DNA of 39,144 bases. Origin: a virus. The stretch covers positions 1 to 39,144 of IMG/VR virus record IMGVR_UViG_3300008221_001529. One strand, given 5' to 3'. Every line of letters begins with the position of its first letter. Position 1 is the first letter of the stretch. This document shows positions 31,095 to 37,729 of the stretch, one piece after another. The notes under the pieces are model-generated. The model was not told the DNA's origin. It did no database searches and was given only the letters and a program-made list of their open reading frames with translations. A program made the position numbers and the translations under genes.

Positions 31095-31356
31095 CGGTTT
31101 CACTCCTTCGCGTTTTGTCATACACGGTGACAATGTTGTGGTTTTTAATTAGCAAGTAACCTTGTTTGCATTCCAATATTCGTTTGGGTTGCCAGCCTGT
31201 ATGGCGTTTAATCCGCCTTAACTGCTGTTTTGTAGGCCGCGTTGCTGTGGCAATTGCTTCGACTAGCTGTGGTAAGTTGCAGCCAGTTCGTTGTCGCCAT
31301 CGTTCAATAGCATGGCGACTTAGGCGCACTTGTCCGTATCGACTCAGTAGCACCAT
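31084..31356 (-). CDS. Small basic protein with SRHAIERWRQRTG motif
   Basis: This 90-residue protein starts LSRYGQVRLSRHAIERWRQRTGCNLPQLVEAIATATRPTKQQLRRIKRHTGWQPKRILECKQGYLLIKNHNIVTVYDKTRRSE. The 'HAieR..qR' helix and the final beta strand followed by 'VYD' resemble small RNase-fold proteins (DUF4258-like or barnase-like toxins), although I cannot assign a catalytic site. It sits 6 bp after the DUF3164 gene in the early operon. Confidence 0.6.
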   Translation of the reverse strand: MVLLSRYGQVRLSRHAIERWRQRTGCNLPQLVEAIATATRPTKQQLRRIKRHTGWQPKRILECKQGYLLIKNHNIVTVYDKTRRSETDDE

Positions 31357-31362
31357 AACCGG

Positions 31363-31977
31363 TTACAACTTGGCGATATCGAGCGCAACTTGCTTATAGG
31401 TGCCATCGTCTTGGCGCTCATAAACGCGCAGGTAAGGCGTACTTCCCATCACTTGGATTGAATCTGCTATGGCGTCCATAGCCTCACGCCAATCGGCGTC
31501 ATCTATGTTTAACTGGCGTAGGCTCAGCACTTGGTTAATGTCGATATAACCCTGCTTATTCACCTTGAATGACAGTTCAACCAAGGCTTTGATATGGTCG
31601 TTTGAACCTACCGACCAGCGCTGAATACATTCATCAATCTTTGATTTAGCCGCCTGTATCCGTTCATCAAAAACCCTGTGTTCGCCTATGCTGCGCTGGA
31701 CCTTGTATTTGCCATCGAATGACACTAGCGAGACGTTGCCCTTAGTGCCGCCAAACTTAACGCCAAACTCACTGGCGCTGAGGTCAATAAAGTCGGTAAC
31801 GGCTCGCATTGAGGTCGCTTTGTAGGTCGCCATTTGCCCTTGCATTTCTTTGGCTGCGCTGACGATTTTCAGCACAACTTCATCACGCAGTTTGTCGATA
31901 TCTTTTACTTGGCTTTCGGGTACGGCATGGCCAAGGGCATTTAAGCGGAAGCCCTGTGGGGCGATTGGGTTAGTCAT
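31363..31977 (-). CDS. DUF3164 family early protein
   Basis: This has 204 residues from ATG 31977, which follows GTGGAGAAAACAA. The frame is open further but only within the upstream gene. The N-terminus PIAPQGFRLNALGHAVPESQVKDIDKLRDEVVLKI is the DUF3164 signature, followed by TDFIDLSASEFGVKFGGTKGNVSLVSFDGKYKVQRSI and a helical C-terminal half. DUF3164 is a frequent but uncharacterised member of Mu-like early regions, probably linked to replication or host takeover. Confidence 0.85.
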   Translation of the reverse strand: MTNPIAPQGFRLNALGHAVPESQVKDIDKLRDEVVLKIVSAAKEMQGQMATYKATSMRAVTDFIDLSASEFGVKFGGTKGNVSLVSFDGKYKVQRSIGEHRVFDERIQAAKSKIDECIQRWSVGSNDHIKALVELSFKVNKQGYIDINQVLSLRQLNIDDADWREAMDAIADSIQVMGSTPYLRVYERQDDGTYKQVALDIAKL

Positions 31978-32185
31978 TTGTTTTCTCCACGATATTGAAT
32001 GAAAAGTTTTCACCCTCTTGAACAACTTCTACCTGTTCAAAATCAAGTTCTTCCAAGTCATCAATCGCACAATCTAAGGTGGCGTAATTTTGTTTTGCTG
32101 CATCAACTTGGCTTTTGTAATTCGCTAATTGCTGCTTTAAAATTTCCATGTACTTCGCTTTGGATATCAATTTTTTATCTGTCAT
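31970..32185 (-). CDS. Small coiled-coil hypothetical protein
   Basis: This has 71 residues from ATG 32185 (a GTG four codons upstream extends it). It is helical and heptad-like (YMEILKQQLANYKSQVDAAKQNYATLDCAIDDLEEL), with a short acidic beta tail. It overlaps the DUF3164 start by eight bases. No known family. Confidence 0.6.
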   Translation of the reverse strand: MTDKKLISKAKYMEILKQQLANYKSQVDAAKQNYATLDCAIDDLEELDFEQVEVVQEGENFSFNIVEKTND

Positions 32186-32200
32186 TTCAGTTCTCACTTA

Positions 32201-32521
32201 TTAAAAAATCTTCGGCCACTGGCTGATTAACTCAGGTGAATATGGGTTAATCTTTTGACACAGCTCAGCGGTGATCTCCATGCCATCATCTACCCAGCGC
32301 ACTAAGCAGCCGCTGTAACTGGCAACACAGATCTGATTGACCATGCCGTGCAGTACTTCGGTAATGCGATGCGCTTTCGAACGCAGTTTGAACGGCGGTT
32401 TATCAATGTCGATCACAGGTGTCATTGGTGTGTTATTAATGCTTTTAATCACGCATCCAGCCATTTTTAAACGGCCAACTGCAGTAAGTGATAACGCTTG
32501 TTTTTCGAGTTGTGTTTTCAT
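32201..32521 (-). CDS. Hypothetical early protein
   Basis: This 106-residue protein has a basic N-terminus (KTQLEKQALSLTAVGRLKMAGCVIKSI), a Pro-rich linker (TPMTPVIDIDKPPFKL), and a helix-strand core (HRITEVLHGMVNQICVASYSGCLVRWVDDG). It has no motif that I can name. A well-placed AAGGAG precedes ATG 32521, adjacent to the stop of the upstream gene at 32523. Confidence 0.6.
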   Translation of the reverse strand: MKTQLEKQALSLTAVGRLKMAGCVIKSINNTPMTPVIDIDKPPFKLRSKAHRITEVLHGMVNQICVASYSGCLVRWVDDGMEITAELCQKINPYSPELISQWPKIF

Positions 32522-32522
32522 A

Positions 32523-32738
32523 TCAATTCTCCTTCACTAAACGGTAAATAAGCCCTGGCGATAAAATCACCTCATCTTCACGCATTTGGTCTAAACAAAA
32601 GCTATGACGCACCTGAACAGCAGGTCGATCAAACTGGTATGTCACGCCTTCGCGATTAGTGATAAAACGTTGTGCTTCAACTGGCTTACCCTTAATAACA
32701 ACAATGACTGTCTCTTCAATTTTTTCTGTTACGTACAT
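32523..32738 (-). CDS. Small hypothetical protein directly after B
   Basis: This 71-residue protein is mainly beta (EETVIVVIKGKPVEAQRFITNREGVTYQFDRPAVQVRHSFCLDQMREDEVILSPGLIYRLV). It begins 8 bp after the B gene with GAGG before the ATG. Function is unknown; the compact beta pattern could be an SH3-like or OB-like fold. Confidence 0.6.
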   Translation of the reverse strand: MYVTEKIEETVIVVIKGKPVEAQRFITNREGVTYQFDRPAVQVRHSFCLDQMREDEVILSPGLIYRLVKEN

Positions 32739-32746
32739 CTCTCACC

Positions 32747-33700
32747 TCACTCGTTAGTTTCTAGTTCAGCAAAGGCTGTGCGCAGCAATTGCTCGGTAAT
32801 CTCGTCACCTTTGGCAAACATAGCCGCTAGCTTTAGGGTTTTACTCAGTAAGCGCAGGCCTCCTGGGCGCTCGCTAATTTGGATCATTAAACTCAATTCA
32901 CTGCCGCCGTTAATGTTCCACGCATCGCTAATGGCACGCACATCGGCTTGTTTGGTTTTATGAATGCCGCGCTTTTTGGCAATGCGACTGAATAGCCGTG
33001 CAAAATCTTCATTGCGACGGCCACCTGTTAACTGGGTATAAACCTTGTTGTTACCCACTAGCACCATGCCTATGGCGGTTTCTTCTTGCAGAATGCGCAG
33101 CTCTTCAAGGGTGGGGTAATCAAGGTGATCCGCTTCATCAATAATGATTAAGCCTTCACTGCCTTTTAAACGTTGGCGAATAACACGGCTAAGGGGGCCT
33201 TTACGACGTGGGGCGTCGTCCATACCCAGTTCCATCGCTATTTCATAAAGGCATTCGGTGAGGCTTGAACGGCTTGGGCTGGCAGTCACTTTCCACACGT
33301 TGTTATTAGTGCGTTGGTACTCGTCCAGTGTTTTGCTTTTACCCACACCCGATGCGCCATAAATCACCACTATCGATTCGGTAATTTGGGCATAGGCCAA
33401 GTCGTCCATAATCTGTTTAGCGGTAACGGTCATCACAAAGCCAGGGTCAACACTTGGGTTTGCACTGCGTTGTTCACGCATGCGTAGCCAGTTCTCTAAC
33501 TTTTCAACAATCTTTACTGGGTCAGCTTTGTATAAACCATTCAACACTTGGCTAAGCGTTGACGGTGACACGCTGATCTCTTTTGCAATTTGCGATGAGC
33601 TCACGCTCTTTGCATCAATCAAACGGCTAATGCGCATTAACACGCTAACGTGCTTATCATCACTGTTGCTTTTTGGGGTTAACCCAATCACATTTGTCAT
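32747..33700 (-). CDS. B: Transposition target protein B (AAA+ ATPase)
   Basis: This has 317 residues from ATG 33700, chosen because AAGGGA precedes it; Mu B has 312. An N-terminal helix-turn-helix (about 36-58, SSQIAKEISVSPSTLSQVLNG) precedes the AAA+ domain with Walker A GASGVGKS (115-122), Walker B LIIIDEAD (184-191), sensor LVGN (214-217) and a candidate arginine finger in RLFSRIAKK. The C-terminal helical part (SLMIQISERPGGLRLLSKTLKLAAMFA) contacts DNA and A. MuB coats target DNA, confers target immunity and stimulates A. Unusually, it is separated from A by ~580 bp. Confidence 0.95.
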   Translation of the reverse strand: MTNVIGLTPKSNSDDKHVSVLMRISRLIDAKSVSSSQIAKEISVSPSTLSQVLNGLYKADPVKIVEKLENWLRMREQRSANPSVDPGFVMTVTAKQIMDDLAYAQITESIVVIYGASGVGKSKTLDEYQRTNNNVWKVTASPSRSSLTECLYEIAMELGMDDAPRRKGPLSRVIRQRLKGSEGLIIIDEADHLDYPTLEELRILQEETAIGMVLVGNNKVYTQLTGGRRNEDFARLFSRIAKKRGIHKTKQADVRAISDAWNINGGSELSLMIQISERPGGLRLLSKTLKLAAMFAKGDEITEQLLRTAFAELETNE

Positions 33701-33733
33701 TGTTATTTCCCTTACTCTTAAATAGGAGCTTGT

Positions 33734-34219
33734 ATGCCAAGCCATGTCACAGAACAAAACGCCACTCACGTTTCACATATTCCGCATCAATACCAAGGCT
33801 GTTTCGCTGTCTTTTCACGCCGCGCAATAATGGATGAATACCAATTGCTGCATGATTTACTTAAATCCGAATATCCCTCCCTCAAATCGTCTAAAAACAT
33901 GGAAGACAATGAATGGGAGACCTTAATTAAAAATCTGTGCTCTCGTTTTTCACTTCAGTTTGAAACCGATACCTACGTTGATTTTTTGCGGGGTGAAATG
34001 AGCGATCAGGACCTACGGGCTTTACTTCGTCAGCTGCAAAGAGTGTTGGCTGCCCTTCGATATACAGAAGACGTACTAGACCACATGAGTTCTCCAACTG
34101 GGCTCTTGCTGCCTGCGTCATTTTCAAACCGCATGAACATGCTTTTGGGTCATGCTGCACTTCCGGTTGTGTGGGTTCGCATGCTGGACGTGATGGCACT
34201 TGAAACCGATATTTGTTAA
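33734..34219 (+). CDS. Antisense ORF between A and B, candidate cargo gene
   Basis: This 161-residue ORF is on the plus strand, opposite to the early operon, with AGGAG six bases before ATG 33734. Residues 30-110 look like a genuine helical protein: MDEYQLLHDLLKSEYPSLKS and YVDFLRGEMSDQDLRALLRQ followed by LQRVLAALRYTEDVLD. The last ~45 residues read less convincingly. It runs toward the repressor and could be expressed in the lysogen. It overlaps the minus-strand ORF 33927..34244, and probably only one of the two is functional. Function unknown. Confidence 0.5.
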   Translation: MPSHVTEQNATHVSHIPHQYQGCFAVFSRRAIMDEYQLLHDLLKSEYPSLKSSKNMEDNEWETLIKNLCSRFSLQFETDTYVDFLRGEMSDQDLRALLRQLQRVLAALRYTEDVLDHMSSPTGLLLPASFSNRMNMLLGHAALPVVWVRMLDVMALETDIC

Positions 34220-34244
34220 CGCTACCTTGTAAAAATTTACTCAT
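33927..34244 (-). CDS. Alternative ORF between A and B (uncertain)
   Basis: This 105-residue ORF is in operon orientation with TGGAG seven bases before ATG 34244, 35 bp after the transposase stop. It contains four cysteines (PACEPTQPEVQHDPKACSCGL, ENSCGLV) and an Arg/Lys-rich C-terminus that is not convincing. The good start and position argue for it, while composition and the plus-strand ORF argue against. It leaves 226 bp without a minus-strand gene before B. Confidence 0.35.
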   Translation of the reverse strand: MSKFLQGSVNKYRFQVPSRPACEPTQPEVQHDPKACSCGLKMTQAARAQLENSCGLVRLLYIEGQPTLFAADEVKPVGPDRSFHPAKNQRRYRFQTEVKNESTDF

Positions 34245-34279
34245 TTTATTGCTCCATTTCTTAGTGGTTTAAACCGTCA

Positions 34280-36286
34280 TTACAGGCGGTTTTTGCTTTT
34301 AAGTTCGCGCAAGTACGCAATGCTTTCGCTAAAATTAGCGGCGCATTCTGCCTGGTGTTCAGTTTCATGTTCGGGTTGATAACTAAGTGCTGTGGCGGTG
34401 TTGCCTATGGATGCTGGGCGCATCATCATCACCACTTTGGTTTCAGGAATAACTTCTTCTGCTACTGGGCGCATCATTGCGGCCAACTCAAGCGAGTCGA
34501 TACTGATTTTGGCCGCCGCGGCAATCTTGTTAGCTTTAGTAAACTGGGTACGTTTACGTTTGGTTTCACGCGCGGCTTGGGTGTCACCAAAGGCCACTTT
34601 TTCAAGGCATTCAGCCGTACAGATATGCACACCATTGAGGGCGTAAATCTCTAGTGCGTCATGCAGTTTTAATGGGTCAAAACGAGCAACCAATTTTTGA
34701 CCTACATAGTTCATCATCACTTCGTTGAAGTAGCGGTTTTTACGTCCTTTTAAGCTGCCGCCAGCATCCAGTTCGATATAGCCGCTTTTAGACACTGTCA
34801 CCGCTTCGGCTTGCAACATCATTAGCTGTAATTGAGCTGAAGTAGCCTTACGAATTTCAGCCTGTTGGTAACTGACATTAAACGCTTGATCAAAGCTCAT
34901 AAAGCCTTTGCAGATTTCGGTATTGCGGTTGATTTTGGCGTTATACATTTCAACGCCTTTGGCGATAACCTGTAAAAAGTCCTCTGCATCAATAAGCTTG
35001 CTACCGTAATTATCTGGCTTAGCCATGGGGTTTGCACCGGTATAAGCACCATGGCAAGCGGGGTGTTTGTCGATGTACTCTTCAAGTCCACCCACGCCAA
35101 AAGCGCGTTCAATCGGTTTTGCCTGGCCGTGGCCTTTACCAAGGATCACACTCGACCAATGCAGCTTGATCCCAAGCATGGGAATGATGCCTAACGGGTC
35201 ATCTTCTTTCACTTTAAAGCGGTAACGGTTAGCCACGCCGCCCGTCATCCATTTATTAGCAGCTGCGCGGGTGTTATCAATAGTGATCTCTTTTGGCACA
35301 CCGTACTTCTCGCACACGTCCATTAGTGATAACCGAATGCTGTCGGTGTTTTCACTAATATCACAGCGCCAACCGATGATCTTCCGGCTGTAAATATCCT
35401 GCCAAAACCATGTTTTAGGACGAGTTTCTTCACCGTTAAACCACTTCACAAATACGTTGTGTTGATAGCCATCGCCGTTAATCCATTCAAGGGCATGTAA
35501 ACCTTCTACACTGCGTACTTGTGGCGGGTAAAGCTGATGCAATGCATGCTGACCTTCACGTAGTAGCACTAATTGCTGTGCGGGTATTTCGTGTGCAATA
35601 CGGCGGGAAAGGCTTTTTAAACTCGGTATTTCCCAATTCGTGTCTACGGCCTTATCGAGCAAACGCTGATAACACACTGTCATTGCTGGCTGTTCTAGGC
35701 GTAAATAATCCGCTTTAAACATTTCCCAGGCCTCTGGCGACACAAAAGCAAACTGGTTTTTCTTCTTAGTCTGTGAGGCTTCAAAGTGCTTAGGCAGTAA
35801 GGCGGGGGCCCAATCTGCTTCATCAATCCCTTTAACCATCGCGCAATGACGGCGCAGCGTGCTAAGTGCAATGTCATATTCATCACACACAGACTCATAC
35901 GCATCCATTAATTTGATGCCATTACGCTTCAAAGCGAACACCGCTTTTACCGTAAGCATGGCTTCTTGGGCTTTGTCTTTAGCTGCATGATTGGTCTTAT
36001 TCCAACGGCCCCAAAGTGCATCACGGCAATAGCCATCTGACTGCGCTTTCTTTTTTGGCAAAGTAAGCACGTGATCGCCCACTTTGATTTTTCCGTCACG
36101 TTTATATAAAGCGGTTTGGGTGGCCGTCGGCAAAAGGCTGATATGGTATTCAGTCCCTTTCGTCCCTTTTCTTTTTCTCGCGAGTTCTGGATTTTCAGTG
36201 GCAAGCTTTTTTAATTGCTCGCGTATATTTCTGTCAGAACCTGGCAAGCCAACAACACCCGCTAATTCACTCGCTATTAGCCACAT
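34280..36286 (-). CDS. A: DDE transposase A (Mu A-like)
   Basis: This 668-residue transposase for integration and replicative transposition has several parts. Residues 1-60 form a winged-helix domain (MWLIASELAGVVGLPGSDRN), which in MuA binds the internal enhancer. The Ibeta/gamma end-binding domains span about 75-240. The RNase H-like core has D272 (NGDGY), D337 (TIDNTR) and E393 (KPIERAFG), almost the same positions as in MuA (269, 336, 392). The C-terminal part is helical and basic (FTKANKIAAAAKI), the B/ClpX-contacting region. AAGGAG precedes the ATG, 11 bp after ner. It appears intact. Confidence 0.97.
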   Translation of the reverse strand: MWLIASELAGVVGLPGSDRNIREQLKKLATENPELARKRKGTKGTEYHISLLPTATQTALYKRDGKIKVGDHVLTLPKKKAQSDGYCRDALWGRWNKTNHAAKDKAQEAMLTVKAVFALKRNGIKLMDAYESVCDEYDIALSTLRRHCAMVKGIDEADWAPALLPKHFEASQTKKKNQFAFVSPEAWEMFKADYLRLEQPAMTVCYQRLLDKAVDTNWEIPSLKSLSRRIAHEIPAQQLVLLREGQHALHQLYPPQVRSVEGLHALEWINGDGYQHNVFVKWFNGEETRPKTWFWQDIYSRKIIGWRCDISENTDSIRLSLMDVCEKYGVPKEITIDNTRAAANKWMTGGVANRYRFKVKEDDPLGIIPMLGIKLHWSSVILGKGHGQAKPIERAFGVGGLEEYIDKHPACHGAYTGANPMAKPDNYGSKLIDAEDFLQVIAKGVEMYNAKINRNTEICKGFMSFDQAFNVSYQQAEIRKATSAQLQLMMLQAEAVTVSKSGYIELDAGGSLKGRKNRYFNEVMMNYVGQKLVARFDPLKLHDALEIYALNGVHICTAECLEKVAFGDTQAARETKRKRTQFTKANKIAAAAKISIDSLELAAMMRPVAEEVIPETKVVMMMRPASIGNTATALSYQPEHETEHQAECAANFSESIAYLRELKSKNRL

Positions 36287-36297
36287 ACGAATTCTCC

Positions 36298-36555
36298 TTA
36301 ACTCGCTGCGCGTAATGAACGGTAACGGCTAGGCCATACTTGTTCTGGTTTCATACCTATCGCAGTTGCGATGATCTTTTCACCTTTAGGCCAAGGCGAA
36401 CGCAGGGCATTAGCTAGTGTGTTTTCCCCTAATCCTGCGTCCCTTGATAGTTGACGAACGGACAAACCACGCTTTTTTAATGCGGCGATAATGTCGGCTC
36501 GATGCCAATCGCTTCCATATTGGTTGCTTTTTTGAGAGACTATTTCGTTATTCAC
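36298..36555 (-). CDS. ner: Ner, early transcription regulator
   Basis: This 85-residue Ner/Nlp family DNA-binding protein reads DWHRADIIAALKKRGLSVRQLSRDAGLGENTLANALRSPWPKGEKIIATAIGMKPEQVWPSRY; the helix-turn-helix is at about 32-52. Ner turns down early transcription and prevents repressor synthesis during lytic growth. The start is GTG 36555, with AGAGG eight bases upstream; an ATG is absent. It is the first gene of the early operon, 39 bp from the promoter -10. Confidence 0.93.
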   Translation of the reverse strand: MNNEIVSQKSNQYGSDWHRADIIAALKKRGLSVRQLSRDAGLGENTLANALRSPWPKGEKIIATAIGMKPEQVWPSRYRSLRAAS

Positions 36556-36593
36556 CTTGGTAACCTCTGTGAGTTGCTCTACTTAGTAACTAG

Positions 36594-36622
36594 ATAATGG
36601 ATTAAAGGGATGAATCGGTCAA
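36594..36622 (-). promoter_or_regulatory. Early promoter Pe
   Basis: On the minus strand TTGACC (36622-36617) and CATTAT (36599-36594) are 17 bp apart and point into ner. An AACGGATG operator copy lies just upstream of the -35 (36627-36634), well placed for repression. Confidence 0.65.
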
Positions 36623-36626
36623 TAGC

Positions 36627-36781
36627 AACGGATGATATTTTTCAATAACCATCCGTTGCTATAATTTAAACAATTGGATGAAAACATTTATATGGCATTT
36701 AAAAACAAGGACTTAAAGCAAACGGATGCACGAGACGCAGAAACGGATGAATCATCCGTTTGTGATGGTGATCAACGGATA
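36627..36781. promoter_or_regulatory. Operator/enhancer array: six AACGGATG-type repeats
   Basis: AACGGATG occurs at 36627-36634, 36721-36728 and 36742-36749. Its complement CATCCGTT is at 36650-36657 and 36753-36760, and AACGGATA is at 36774-36781. Two pairs are inverted: AGCAACGGATG (36624-36634) with CATCCGTTGCT (36650-36660), and AAACGGATGA with TCATCCGTTT around one A (36741-36761). Three sites lie inside the repressor gene. By analogy with the Mu O1-O3/IAS region, repressor and transposase N-termini, which are alike here, should both bind this array. Confidence 0.75.
36638..36665 (+). promoter_or_regulatory. Repressor promoter Pc
   Basis: A perfect TATAAT (36660-36665) with a weak -35 (TTTTTC, 36638-36643) faces the repressor gene. 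A CATCCGTTGCT operator arm overlaps the upstream edge of the -10, suggesting autoregulation. The start would fall near 36672, giving a ~20-nt leader before ATG 36692. Confidence 0.6.
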
Positions 36782-37459
36782 GTATGGTTTATCGCATCCG
36801 AATTAGCCGGACATGGAAGTTTTCCAACATCAGATAGATGGACGCGAGACCACTTAAAGGAATTAGCAGAGGGAAAGGAACATCTTTGCAGAAAAAGGAA
36901 AGGTACTAAGGCCATTGAATATCACATCAGTTTATTACCAGCGGATACACAAAGAAGTTTGTTAGGCGCTAATTCACATGGCATAGTTGAAGCCCCAACC
37001 GCATATTCACTCATGCCTATCGTTCCAAATTTCATGGATGAATTTGTATTAATACCTGGATATAGAATCCAAGTTTCAGCAGGACATGGTTCATTAAATC
37101 CAGACCAACTAGAACCAGTTAGACACCTAGCATTTAGGCGTAAGTGGTTGAAGTACAGAGGTTTCAGCGAAAAGGATTTAGCGATAGTATGGGCTAAAGG
37201 CGATAGCATGGAACCAACCATCCACAACAACGATACGTTAGTCGTTCATTTGGGGCGGAATAAGCCAGCCGATGGCCACATATATATTTTCAGGAATGGT
37301 GAAGAGTTGTTCGTTAAGCGGTATCAAAGCGTTTTAGGCTCTTGGCGTTTGATTAGTGATAACCAGCTATATGACAAAATAGACGTTAAGCAAGAACACC
37401 AGCACCAATTTGAAGTAATAGGCCAGGTGGTTCATATTGCTAAAGACATAGGTGACTAG
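36692..37459 (+). CDS. c: Hybrid repressor: Mu-type DNA-binding domain plus S24/LexA-like self-cleaving domain
   Basis: This has 255 residues from ATG 36692; a TTG at 36674 would sit almost at the transcription start. Residues 32-91 (WFIASELAGHGSFPTSDRW... RKRKGTKAIEYHISLLP) match the transposase N-terminus at about 36 of 60 positions and should bind the same operators. Residues ~105-250 are a LexA/CI-type peptidase: VSAGHG gives an Ala130-Gly131 cleavage site, GDSMEPT the catalytic Ser172, and LFVKRYQ the general base Lys209. Mu c has no such domain and is controlled by ClpX. This repressor should therefore be cleaved after RecA activation, making the prophage SOS-inducible. The induction mode is inferred. 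Confidence 0.93.
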   Translation: MAFKNKDLKQTDARDAETDESSVCDGDQRIVWFIASELAGHGSFPTSDRWTRDHLKELAEGKEHLCRKRKGTKAIEYHISLLPADTQRSLLGANSHGIVEAPTAYSLMPIVPNFMDEFVLIPGYRIQVSAGHGSLNPDQLEPVRHLAFRRKWLKYRGFSEKDLAIVWAKGDSMEPTIHNNDTLVVHLGRNKPADGHIYIFRNGEELFVKRYQSVLGSWRLISDNQLYDKIDVKQEHQHQFEVIGQVVHIAKDIGD

Positions 37460-37467
37460 TTTAAATG

Positions 37468-37484
37468 TTTAAACAGTGTTTAAA
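37468..37484. promoter_or_regulatory. 17-bp dyad TTTAAAC-N3-GTTTAAA, copy 3 (between repressor and attL)
   Basis: TTTAAAC, AGT, GTTTAAA lies nine bases after the repressor stop, inside the 265-bp gene-free left-end region. It has the same architecture as the copies at 5407 and 20116. Confidence 0.5.
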
Positions 37485-37591
37485 CTCACTTACAACTATG
37501 TTTTGTTATGCTCAATTTACTAGACTAAATAAGCACATTTTTAAAGGAGTGCTCAAACCTGCTCAAATTACATAACTCACCAAATAAAAAT

Positions 37592-37621
37592 GGGGCCCAC
37601 GATATTTAAATCATGAGCCCC
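37592..37621 (+). terminator. Hairpin after the repressor, possible terminator
   Basis: GGGGCCC (37592-37598) and GAGCCCC (37615-37621) pair at six of seven positions around a 16-nt AT-rich loop. No T-tract follows, so termination would be weak or factor-assisted. It may also stop host transcripts entering from the flank. Confidence 0.4.
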
Positions 37622-37644
37622 GCGCCATACCTAGCTTTCATCAA

Positions 37645-37724
37645 CATAACGATCCCATTTAAACCTCATAGATCCAATACGATCCCTAACCTATGGTATT
37701 GTTCATTCATCTAGTCTTTATACA
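37645..37724. other. Prophage left end (attL) with probable transposase-binding sites
   Basis: Reading inward from 37724 the end is TGTATAAAGACTAG then ATGAATGAACA; the AAAGACTAG...AATGAACA block matches the other end. TGTAT also matches the first bases of the Mu left end. Further in, GATCCCAT (37651), GATCCAAT (37671) and GATCCCTA (37681) are spaced 20 and 10 bp apart and may be weaker sites. There is no gene between 37460 and the end. Confidence 0.6.
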
Positions 37725-37729
37725 CACAT
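37725..37729. repeat. 5-bp target-site duplication, right copy (CACAT)
   Basis: Direct repeat of CACAT at 3471-3475, bordering the terminal TATACA of the prophage. Confidence 0.9.

Larger units (their letters stand above)
3476..37724 (-). mobile_element. Complete Mu-like transposable prophage, inverted in the window
   Basis: The 34,249-bp element has TG...CA ends (TGAGCGCGG at the left, TTTATACA at the right) and a 5-bp duplication of host sequence. Its gene order from right to left matches Mu: repressor, ner, A, B, small early genes, gemA, mor, lysis, packaging and head, tail, fibre. The right end (37724) corresponds to Mu attL and the left end (3476) to attR. No core gene is visibly truncated, so it may be a functional phage. 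Differences from Mu are an S24-type repressor, no recognisable gam, no com/mom, no gin or invertible segment, the G homologue placed between the J and K homologues, and several cargo genes. Confidence 0.95.

Noticed and set aside
28740-32738. A gam (end-protecting) homologue in the early region
   Set aside because: No early ORF shows the Gam coiled-coil pattern; the 170-residue protein at 30175..30687 has a different composition. It may be absent or too diverged to see.
33701-33769. Longer B start at 33769
   Set aside because: ATG 33700 has a good AAGGGA site and gives a length close to Mu B; the extra 23 residues look like leader translation.
34355-34654. His-rich plus-strand ORF over the transposase C-terminus
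   Set aside because: Shadow of the Met/Arg-rich transposase tail; no ribosome-binding site.
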